A stretch of 64,000 nt of DNA from positions 364,293,124 to 364,357,123 of the forward strand of contig JAVHZZ010000002.1 in assembly GCA_036250195.1 (NCBI GenBank). Reading direction: 5' to 3'. Both the position numbers and the translations under genes were made by a program. The DNA is from Mixophyes australis. Lineage: Eukaryota > Chordata > Amphibia > Anura > Limnodynastidae. A model generated the notes under the pieces. That model made no database searches. It saw only the letters and a program-made list of their open reading frames with translations, and had not been told where the DNA came from. Position 1 is the first letter of the stretch, and each line of letters starts with the position of its first letter. Shown here one piece after another: positions 55,066-64,000 of the stretch.

Positions 55066-55990
55066 ACTGCTTGCTTTACATGAAATGTCATTTTGGTTAC
55101 AGTTTAATAAATGCAGAATCTGGAGGTGTAAGGGGGGGGGGGGGGGCATCCACTTTAGAGTCTGCTTGTAAATGTTCGATGCTGTGGAAAAAGCATTATC
55201 TCTATGTAGGTGGGACAAGGAAATATGCTGCTTTTTTCTACATATTGTTCACATAAACAGTTTAAGGAATACTCTGTTCTAAGAGATGACGCGCTTCTGA
55301 TTTGGACAATATTAGATCCCTTCAAGTAATGTAAGAAAAATAAACGAACACTTCTTGTATTCCTGGTTCCACTACACTAATGCTGATTTATAGAATGCAA
55401 ATACAGATTCATCTTTACCTTGTCTTATACATCCTTCCTGTACTTTATTGGACAATATGTCGCTATAGTAACAGTTATTTTCCCAAATTTTAAGGCAAGC
55501 ATGCCTTAAAATGCCCCTTTGGTATTATGGAAACTGGAAGTTTGGGAACATGAATGTTACTATAGATACATACTGTCTAATTATCTATTTTACCAGCATG
55601 TGAAATAGTTAGGGATACATAGGTAAGGAAAATATATGCATAGACATTTTAATATCATTAATACTACAAGTATTCTCACAACAAATCCAAAGGTTCTTAA
55701 TATATTTATATATTTACTAGCTCTCTCTAGTGAGACTTATCTTATCGATGGACACTAGGTTTTAGCATTATTATTTTGGTTATTTATCGAACGTAAAAAG
55801 AATAAATAAGTTACACATTAATGAGATGTTACATAGAACAACCACAGAAGGGGATGATATAGATATGTAATACAAACATATAATCATCCTGTTTAGGTAG
55901 CTTAACAGGTCCTAGATTATCGTTTACTGCTGGGATACAGGAAAATAATTTGTTTACCTGTACATACACAAACAGGATGTTTATAACTGT
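55066..55990. other. Intergenic DNA with a G-run
   Basis: A run of about 15 G's lies at 55132-55146. Nothing else was recognised. Confidence 0.5.
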
Positions 55991-56252
55991 CCTGATTCAC
56001 TAAGGAATGTATGTGCCGATACGTAGCGCATTTTGCGTAAAATCACTCTGCAGATGCACAGATCCAGATTATATACAAGTGAATGCAGCAAAATCCATCT
56101 TTGCGCAAAGGACCATTACAGTCGTCTACGATTTCAGGGGCAGAACAAGGAGAGGAATGGGCTTATGCAGGTAATCAATCTACAGTAAGGGAGTGCCAAT
56201 CTCAAGCGCACGCAGCAGCAATCAATTCAAGCTGCTTTAGGCATCTAAAAGG

Positions 56253-56922
56253 TGTCACGAGCCGCGGCGGTACTCACAGCCACCGCGGCTCGCTTCCAGT
56301 GCCCTCTGGCGTCCCGGCCGTCACCTTGACGACCGGGATGTCATTTCCGACTAAGACCCGACCGCTGCCAAGGCAACGGTCGGACGCCGCACGCGCACAG
56401 TGCCCTCCAGCAAATTAGTCCAGCCTGTGGCTAATTTAGTTTAAGTATACTGCCGCTGTGTATGTTTCAGGGACAAGCCCTGATTGGTTGCTCTGGGTAT
56501 AAGAGGCAGGGAGTGCTTAGCCTCCCTGCCGGTTATAGCTTCTGTTGCCAGTCTGCTGACCTGCTCTGTGCCTTGTTCCTGCCTGTTGGACTTTATGCTG
56601 ATTACCCGTGTATGACCCTTTGCCTGGATTTGGACTTTGCTTGTGTATCTCGTGACCCTGACCTCCGGCCTGTTTACCGATCTTCCTGTCTGCTCGTGAC
56701 CCTTGACCTCGGCTTGTTAATTGGAATTGCTACCTGCTGCCGGCCCTTGACCTCTGCTTGGACTTCACTCTGCTTGCCTGGGTTCTCCCCAGCCGGTACA
56801 CACTTCACGACCCTTTGTCAGTCTGCAGCCCAGCCTGTCCTCACCATCAGGGGCTCCAGTGAACACCTGACTGGCAGAGTAGACTCCGGGTTGTGTTGTG
56901 CCGGCTGGAGGGGTTCCTAACA
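56253..56922 (+). mobile_element. Solo LTR, 670 bp, nested in a DNA element
   Basis: It begins TGTCACGAGC and ends TTCCTAACA. The flanks are AAAGG and AAACG, one mismatch apart. A CCAAT complement (ATTGG, about 56482) and TATAAG (56498-56503) precede a pyrimidine-rich region with repeated 'tgacctcggcttg'-like phrases, as in the LTR at 982. An inverted pair 'gagccgcggcgg' and 'ccaccgcggctc' lies at the left end. No retrotransposon genes adjoin. Confidence 0.75.
56498..56503 (+). promoter_or_regulatory. TATA box of the nested solo LTR
   Basis: TATAAG in 'gggtataagaggcaggg' lies 15 bases downstream of an inverted CCAAT box. Confidence 0.4.
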
Positions 56923-57361
56923 AAACGTACGTGTATTCGTGTTGTATTACTTGCATCTAAAGGTCCAGTGTAAGTGCCGATTACTAGCGATGACGGCTGT
57001 GTTTGCATGCTGGAACATCTGTTTGCAATCAGGCGCAACTGTAAAAGTGTATTTTATGTTCAGTGGACATAAATAGCATCCAAATAAATGTAATTTATTG
57101 TGGGTGGGATGAAAAAAAAACTTTTTTTTTTTCAATGTTTCGTCTGTGCATTCTTTTGGGACTTTATATTCCACATATGTATTGGACGTATCCTGCAGTG
57201 AACTGTATCTGTCAGAGCAGGTTGTACTTAGACCTGTATTCAGCAAGAGAGGTTTCTTCAGACCCGCTCCTTGTTGAACGCATATGCCTGATTTACATGT
57301 GCTTTTAAAAAAAAAAACAACACAATTTATGTTTGTTTTGTGTGCCTTCATGAATGAGGCC

Positions 57362-58027
57362 CAACACACACACACATCTAAGATGACTATCTGATATGGT
57401 AAAACGGGCTACTTATGGTTAAACGGGTGTTTACTTTTCTACAGACCCTGACATTTAGCAAGCCATGTATTCCTCCCCTAGAATGTCATCATTGGTTTGC
57501 TGCATTTGGCTGTTCTACCAGCTAGGAAGTGGTGTTCATTGTATATGGCAGCTGATTGGACTGACTCCCGGGACCTAGCAATTAGATGTTCACTGATCCA
57601 GTTTAAATCTCCTACTTAGCTAACAACGCTGTTCTCTGCCTTCTGTCAGCTGGACTGGGATCTGAATGTAGATAACAGTGAAACTTATTGGGGGTGAGGG
57701 TCTACATGGAGTGTGCCTGGAGTGTACATGGAGTGTGCCTGGAGTGTACATGGAGTGTACATGGAGTGTGGCCAGGATGAAAAGCAGACAACCACTTGTC
57801 TAGATTAGTCTGAAATAGATTCCATTTCTTATCTTTAAATGGTCGTCCCAATTTTCATATTCAACCATTCAGTAAGTGAACTTTATCTACTGCAAGTCAG
57901 TCAATGAAAGCAAGTATTTGATTGTTTGCTAAGGTTTAGTGCAAATTTTACACCTAAATGCAATGTTACTTAATGATGCCTAGTGATATTTCCATTGATA
58001 AATCATTGTTAATTAGTAATTTTCAAG
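57362..58027. other. Intergenic DNA with a short 20-bp-scale tandem repeat
   Basis: 'tacatggagtgtgcctggag' and the shorter 'tacatggagtg' recur from about 57700 to 57772. No other feature was recognised. Confidence 0.6.

Positions 58028-58056
<29 letters not shown>
58028..58056. repeat. (AT)n microsatellite
   Basis: An uninterrupted AT run. Confidence 0.9.
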
Positions 58057-58058
<2 letters not shown>

Positions 58059-59337
58059 AAGTGTGAAAGCATGACCACCCACTCAACTTTCAGCAAAACC
58101 ACCATTTAAAATTACTAGTATACCATATACACTCAACTATGGTGGCAAGGATACAACACAGAATCCATAAAAGAGTCAAGTATACAATCTAATTATAATA
58201 GTAAGTAGAAGTCAGATGTCTATTAATACACCCAACATTAGTATTTATATGCCCAGTCATATGCTATAGTTATGCCCAATAATATACCAGCAGAAGATAT
58301 GCCACTAATGCATTAGCAATATTAATGCCCAATTATGTACCACCATTATATATGCCCATTAATTTGCTGGGAATAGATATATTCAGTAAAAATTTTGCCA
58401 TCATTACTTATACATCCTTTAAAATTTACAGCAGTAGCAATCCTCAACATTGGTTGCTACTCACATTATATCCTGATACAACCATTCACGTGTCTTGGTC
58501 CCCACTCCTGCCCTGGCGGTGTTTGGTGACGTGACGCAGCCTTTGCTGCCTCTCATGACATGATGATTGGCACCAGCTTCTATTTGACTGTCATCAGGAG
58601 GCCCATTAGACATAAGCAAAGCACAAGCCATTATTATAGGAGATAGACCATGAAATTGACACAATAAAATGAGAAGATAGACCACAGATACAGAAATTGT
58701 TGTAGGACGAGTCTCACTGTCATGGAGTACATGATTGACATAGAATAACTTTACAGGAAAAATACATTTCATGCTATTTTTAATTTTTAAATGGACCTTT
58801 TTTTATTTTTTGTGTGCATGTGCTATTTGACTTTTCATTTTCATTTTAGCTAATACTGTGGACCTTGAGCCACCTGTCATGTTTAGTTTTGTTCATTCAT
58901 TTAGAAGAAAGAAAAGCAAAGAGACTTATTTAAGGTGATTTATTTAAATGATTTATTTTTGCATTTCCAATACAAGCCACATGCTCTTATAGCCATTTTC
59001 CATCACAGTGCATAATTCTCCCCTAGTAGAGGTGTTTTTCCAAAAAGGCTTTTGATTAGTAGTGTGAAAACAATCATTTGTATGGAACAGTGTGCGCCCA
59101 GAACATAACAAGTCCACCTGGGGCACGCTAGTAATTTACGTTTTCCCTCTGTGGAGAAGAAATCACATATGCTGGACATAACAAGTACAGGAAATAAACT
59201 AGTTCTATGGGGCAATAGGTACTAAGTTATGTTGTAGTAACTGTAACTGCCACCGGGGTTATATTTCCCATACAGTAGTGTACATAATACAATTCAAGGA
59301 GAATAAAATAATATGTATTTTTTTTGTTTATTGGCTT
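58057..59337. other. Intergenic DNA, nothing recognised
   Basis: 'tatgcccaataatataccag'-like phrases recur loosely at about 58200-58360, without a clear period. Confidence 0.5.
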
Positions 59338-59345
59338 GTTTTGCT

Positions 59346-59628
59346 CATATTTGCCAACTCTCCCAGAACGTCCGGGAGACGCCCGAAATCAGGGTCGGTC
59401 TGCCGGACTCCCGGGAGAGCAGGCAAGTCTCTCGCATCTGGCAAATACCTGGCCAAAATAATGCGATTCTCTGTGAATCGTGTCATTTTGGCCCCACCCC
59501 TTGCATCAAAATATAATCTCCGCCACAGGGGGTGGGGCCAAAAGATGCCATTGACTGTGCCCCGCCCTTTAGCCACGCCCCCTGTCCGGAAACTCCCGGA
59601 CTTCAGTACCTAAAAGTAGGAAAGTATG
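59346..59628. mobile_element. hAT MITE, CATACTTGCC family, copy C (283 bp)
   Basis: The ends are CATATTTGCCAACTCTCCC and 'gtaggaaagtatg'. The target duplication GTTTTGCT is exact (59338-59345 and 59629-59636). Confidence 0.88.
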
Positions 59629-59797
59629 GTTTTGCTTTGTTTTGCTACTTGGTCTTTCCCAAAAAACAATGGAAATGTTGGATAGATGGGCATGAGCTTG
59701 TGGGATGCACAAAACCAATTTATTAAATATCCACTTATAATGCTGTGTGTGAAAAAGTGAAAACTTAATATTTTTGGGTTTAGACAGTGGTGTGTCA

Positions 59798-60098
59798 CAG
59801 GGGCGGATCTAGACTTTATGTTTAGGGGGGGGCATTTTGCATAATCATGCCCCTCCTTTGCTCTGATTGGCTGGCCCGCGTTAAACCCCGCCTTCCGCCC
59901 GCGATTGGCCCTGCCCCTCCCATTGTGATCGCCGGCTGGGACCACTCTGATTGGCTGGCCCACATTTAGTCCCGCCCCCAGCTCGCACTTAGCCCCGCCC
60001 CTCACGGTTTGATCGGCGGCTGGGACCTAGCTTTTTGCCGCTAGGGGGGGGGGGGGGGGGGCGAATGCCCCGATCATCCCCCTCTGGATACGCCACTG
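59798..60098. mobile_element. hAT MITE with CAGGGGCGGATCTAGA end, 301 bp
   Basis: The left end CAGGGGCGGATCTAGA and the right end 'ctctggatacgccactg' are imperfect inverted repeats. The target duplication GTGTGTCA is exact (59790-59797 and 60099-60106). The interior has 'ctctgattggctggccc' twice and a run of 18 G's at 60044-60061. A truncated relative lies at 10705-10855. Confidence 0.9.
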
Positions 60099-60106
60099 GT
60101 GTGTCA

Positions 60107-61130
60107 TCTTTCTGTCTGTAAACCCCAGAAACATTCACTCCCATATGATACAGTAGAAACAGTTCACTTTATCTGGTCTAATTTTGCAAGTATTACATTT
60201 AATGTTTTATTGAATGAGAATTTCACATTAGATTACATTAGCCATTCATAGAATGCAGATGTGGAGTATAGCAGGAACTCAGTACAAGGTACCTGGATAG
60301 CCTGGAGCAAAGATAGATGTTTTACCAATCAATACACCTGTATGTAGAGACAGGGTAAGTCATGGAGGCTGTTGACATGTAGACAGAACTATATAAATGA
60401 TATAGAACCATAGCCAGAGAAGCCAGAATAGACCTACTAGGAAATTTCAAACCGATTCTAAATTCATTTAAATTTTACTAGTATAATAGACACAAATATG
60501 TACAATCATTAATCATAGATTGAAATTGTAGTAGATGGCAGTGGATGTTCATTGTTCATGTTGGATGTCCCCTACTCACATTCATATTACAATTAGTGTT
60601 TATAAATAAATTTATTTTTAAACACTATTTAAATAATTAATAATATTAAAATGATTTAAAAAAAAATAACATTTTAAAATGTTTTAAATCGAACTGTGAA
60701 CACTATTGTGTTCCCCTGTGCAATGAAATATTGTTGAAATGTATCAATATTTAAGCTTGAATATATTTGAGCCAGTTTGAGCTTGAGCAAGCTCACCCTG
60801 TTTGAGTTTCTTGAATGTAGTTTGTTTTTTTTAATTTTGGCAAATTTTAGAATTTTGGAACCAGTTCAAAAAAATATATGTGGCCAGTTCCAGCATCGCT
60901 ATTCCAGAGTCAGGACAGGTAGCATAAGGTTATAATCAATAGACAAGTTATGGCTGATCGAGCAGGGTCAAGCAACTCAGGACTGTAATGAGAAACCAGA
61001 CAGAAACCAAAATCAGGATCAGCAAGGCAACAGAAAATTGGAATGAGAAGAAAGTAGGAAGTCACGTATAGCAGCTAGGAACGTACACTGATTAGCTGGC
61101 AATGCAGTATTTATCATGATAAATAATGAC
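60107..61130. other. Intergenic DNA, nothing recognised
   Basis: AT-rich sequence without recognised element or exon. Confidence 0.5.
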
Positions 61131-61133
61131 AAT

Positions 61134-61466
61134 GGGCCTGATTCATTAAGGATCTTAACTTAAAAAACTTCTTATTTCAGTCTCCTGGACAAAACCATGT
61201 TACAATGCAAGGGGTGCAAATTAGTATTCTGTTTTGCACATAAGTTAAATACTGACTGTTTTGTCATGTAGCACACAAATACTTGATAGCTTATTTGTAC
61301 ACTGAAATTTAAAGTTGATATTTGTGTGCTACATGAAAAAACAGTCAGTATTTAACTTTTGTGCAAAACAGAAAACTAATTTGCACCCCTTGCATTATAA
61401 CATGGTTTTGTCCAGGAGACTGAAATAAGAAGTTTCTTAAGTTAAGATCCTTAATGAATCAGGCCC
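61134..61466. mobile_element. Palindromic MITE, GGGCCTGATTCATTAAG family, copy 3
   Basis: The ends are GGGCCTGATTCATTAAGGA and 'ccttaatgaatcaggccc'. AAT flanks both sides (61131-61133 and 61467-61469). The arms pair almost completely, and it is very similar to the copy at 5262-5592. Confidence 0.85.
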
Positions 61467-61668
61467 AATGTCCCCAGAGCAGAATCAACTTTAAAGACAC
61501 AATATTGGTCAACAATGTGGAACAGGTGAATGTTTTGTATGCAAAAAAAATAAACCTGGTCACCCAAAGCTCTACTGTTAATATTGGAAAGCTAGAATGA
61601 ATCCGCTAACAAAGAAAAGACAGAAAGCCAAAAATACTATAAAAGAGGGTGATAACAATTCAGATATT

Positions 61669-62003
61669 CATCATCATCATCATTTATTTATATAGCGCCA
61701 CTAATTCAGCAGCGCTGTACAGAGAACACACTCACATCAGTCCCTGCCCCATTGGGGCTTACAGTCTGAATACCTTAACATATACACAGACAGAGAGAGA
61801 GACTAGGGTAAATTTGATAGCAGCCAATTAACCTACCAGTATGTTTTTGGAGTGTGGGAGGAAACCGGAGCACCCGGAGGAAACCCATGCAAACACGGGG
61901 AGAACATACAAACTCCACACAGATAAGGCCATGGTCAGGAATTGAACTCATGACCCCAGCGCTGTAAGGCAGAAGTGCTAACCACTGAGCCACCGTGTTG
62001 CCC
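61669..62003 (-). mobile_element. tRNA-derived SINE, minus strand, near full length
   Basis: On the minus strand it begins 'gggcaacacggtggctcagt' with A-box 'tggctcagtggttagc' and B-box 'gagttcaattcc', followed by the body and the tail 'tggcgctatataaataaatg' plus GATGATGATGATG. It is the most complete copy in the window. Confidence 0.82.
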
Positions 62004-62269
62004 ATATATTGAGACTGTCTATAACATTAATGTGGTGAGTCACCAAAGCATGCATGGTGCGTAGACAAGGTGTAGTCACAAGTCATTTGCCTAATGACAA
62101 AAGATTCTTATCCCACCTTGACTAAAAGATGGACAGAGTCGGAGTTGGCTAATGCACAGTATATAACCAAAGAAGGAACAGGTACATGTTATCTTCACTG
62201 CTCAGTCTCCTCTTCACTCACCAGAAAGATACCAGTAAATAATGTACTGACTGCAACATGTTGTGAAGA

Positions 62270-63960
62270 AACTTACAAAGCAAGACGTTGTTGTGATATT
62301 CAAGGATGACAGCTGCATCATAACAAAAGGGAGTCACGCTATCACAGAAGGAAAAATCAGCAGTGAATTGTACCAGCTGAAGTATAAAGAAGTTGTCAAC
62401 ACTGCCAAGCAGGAACAACATTCGAACTGCATCTGAATGTGGCTCCGATATCCAGAACTTAGGAACCCTGAAGCAATAAGTCAGTGAGCTGTCATTTACT
62501 AAGCTAACAGTATCAAACTTTACAGTGCAGCCAGAAGATGAAATGCACTAGCTGCTTCAAAAGAATAATGGCAAGAAAATCTGTTCCAAAAACCAGCAGT
62601 AGCAGAGCTGAACAGCCTCTGGATTTTATACAATTAGACATTTGTGTATCAATGGATATTGAGACCCCAAAAAGGAAGAAGTAGTTTCTCATGTTCATCA
62701 ATGATCAGATAAGATACACAATAAATGACTTACTTTTCAGCAAGCATGAAGGGCCGGAGAAACTCAGAAAGCATCTTGCTCAAGAAAGCAACAGGTTTGA
62801 CAGGATGTTATGTGCAGGTAATGGAACTAAATACACAAGTGGGAAGACTTAGAGCATCTTAAAAAAAGAACTGAATTGTGTTCCAGATCACACTATCATA
62901 CAACTAATGAAGTAAAGGTTATCAGAGAAAAAGAACTGTACTCTCTGTGAGAGCTGGCAAAGTATGCTCCTTGACTCAGATATGCCAATGACATATTGAG
63001 GTGCATCTATAATGACAGCCTGTTATCTCCAAGATCGTTTCCATAATAAGTTTACAGAGATAACAAATTCAAATGGACAGTAGAACAGAAAGAAGCCTAA
63101 GCTGCAGCGTATTAGACTATTTGGAAGCAAAGCCTATGTAAGTGTGCCAAAAAATGTATCAGGTGGGAAGATAAAAGAAAGGAAGAAATTCTGGTAGACT
63201 ACAGAATGGTACACCAAGACACCAACAAGATTACGAGTAGCATATTTGAGGTGATTGAGGAAGACTTTCTGTCACTCAAATTTCCTAAATATTCTCAAGC
63301 ATATCAGTAGAAGCAACACACATACAATTGGATGCAAATGGGTTTTTAAGACTAAGGGCTAGATTTACTAAGCTGCAGCTTTGAAAAAGTGGGGATGTTG
63401 CCTATAGCAACCAATCAGATTCTAGCTGTCATTTTGTAGAAAGTACTAAATAAATGAAAGCTGGAATCTGATTGGTTGCTATAGGCAACATCCCCACTTT
63501 TTCAAACCCGCAGCTTAGTAAATCTAGCCCTAATTGTAACTCTGAAGGCAAAGTTCACAAATTTAGGGCAAGATTATGATTCTGCTTTTGTTCCAGTTGC
63601 TAAATACAACTACATTCTGGGCCATGGCTGCTGTGCGGAGGATGAATATGTGACATCATGACATCAAGACAGAGTATGAAACTCTAAAATGAACAGGATT
63701 TTGCTAAAGAAAGGATTCAAATGGAGTCACATGAATTATCTACTAGTAGCATTAACCAAAATGGTACATACAAATTGGGCACACTGTATGAAGGAAAAAA
63801 AACAGAATCAAATTATAACTATCAATAGCTGTGTATACAGGGTGGCTAGTATGGGCATACCTCAAATTGTTGTTTTGTATGAAAATATTGACATGAAATG
63901 AACGAATATGTACTATACTAGGATAAGAGATTTTGTGCCTAAGGTATATTCCCAGGAGCC
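62270..63960 (+). pseudogene. Ty1/copia retrotransposon pol remnant
   Basis: Reading across frames, the pieces follow copia pol order. A GAG-pre-integrase-like 'RYPELRNPEAIS' lies near 62448, followed by an integrase entry 'KCTSCFKRIM' and 'PLDFIQLDICVSMDIE' (the first catalytic Asp in 'LDICVS') near 62600-62660. Next come 'NGTKYTSGKT' near 62820, 'MLLDSDMPMTYW' near 62965, and the post-core 'KPKLQRIRLFGSKAYVSVP' near 63092-63150. The reverse-transcriptase start is 'LGQDYDSAFVPVAKYN' near 63565-63612. Stops and frame shifts are frequent. A 175-bp MITE (63356-63530) separates integrase from RT. The remnant runs to the right window edge. Vertebrate copia elements persist in fishes and amphibians, which fits a frog. 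Confidence 0.75.
63356..63530. mobile_element. 175-bp palindromic MITE (GGGCTAGATTTACTAA family), copy 4
   Basis: The ends are GGGCTAGATTTACTAAGC and its complement, with TAA on both sides (63353-63355 and 63531-63533). It is inserted in the copia remnant. Confidence 0.87.
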
Positions 63961-64000
63961 CAGAGAAACGTATAGCTAAATTTATAGCTAAATCTATAAT

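Larger units (their letters stand above)
55991..57361. mobile_element. DNA element collinear with 47685-48741, interrupted by a solo LTR
   Basis: The left end 'tcctgattcactaaggaatg' and the right end 'ttcatgaatgaggccc' are related to the GGCCTGATTCATCAAGG family. Segments 'cagtaagggagtgccaatct', 'agcgatgacggctgtgtttg' and 'ttggacgtatcctgcagtg' are in the same order as in the copy at 47685. A 670-bp solo LTR occupies 56253-56922. It is non-coding apart from chance frames inside the LTR. Confidence 0.72.

Noticed and set aside
56083..56920. Open frames of 111 and 152 codons near 56 kb
   Set aside because: They run through the borders and interior of a solo LTR and have no protein family features.
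61925..62003. Possible tRNA gene on the minus strand (A- and B-box matches)
   Set aside because: The tRNA-like part is the head of a SINE present in several copies and lacks a complete cloverleaf.

Overview
This 64 kb window is vertebrate nuclear DNA, most likely from a frog (anuran amphibian). It is AT-rich and almost free of genes. It is packed with transposable elements: L2-type LINEs, tRNA-derived SINEs ending in a GATGATGAT-like tail, solo LTRs, a Ty1/copia remnant, foldback MITEs and several hAT lineages. Copia together with many hAT, Harbinger-like and L2 families argues against a mammal or bird. The species call is inference. No bacterial, organellar or CRISPR feature is present.

Layout. 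Bases 1-34,956 are AT-rich intergenic DNA with a 1.4 kb solo LTR at 982-2359, a Tc1/mariner-type MITE, palindromic MITEs, SINEs, two L2 3' ends, a Buster-type hAT fossil at 15,411-16,218 that carries a transposase C-terminus and a nested MITE, and a second solo LTR at 25,738-26,873. The centrepiece is at 34,965-47,021. There a 7.09 kb hAT element, with a perfect 8-bp target duplication and an uninterrupted transposase frame of about 998 residues, lies 778 bp from a 4.19 kb internally deleted, mutated relative with its own perfect 8-bp duplication. Both have long tandem-repeat leaders and 3' arrays of GC-rich hairpins that look copied from the transposase coding sequence.

From 47,022 to 64,000 there are two copies of a roughly 1 kb DNA element, each interrupted by a different transposon at almost the same internal site. 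There are also several MITEs with intact target duplications, a third solo LTR, and a decayed Ty1/copia pol that runs to the right edge. The only candidate host-gene sequence is on the minus strand at 49,085-50,190: two open terminal-exon-like segments, each with a plausible splice acceptor and a downstream AATAAA. One of them is split by a hAT MITE that removes a hydrophobic C-terminal tail.

The best candidate for something undescribed is the hAT pair. It combines an apparently intact transposase, a higher-order repeat leader and coding-derived hairpin arrays in the 3' non-coding region. Boundaries and target duplications were read directly from the sequence. Family names rest on recognised motifs, not on a database search.
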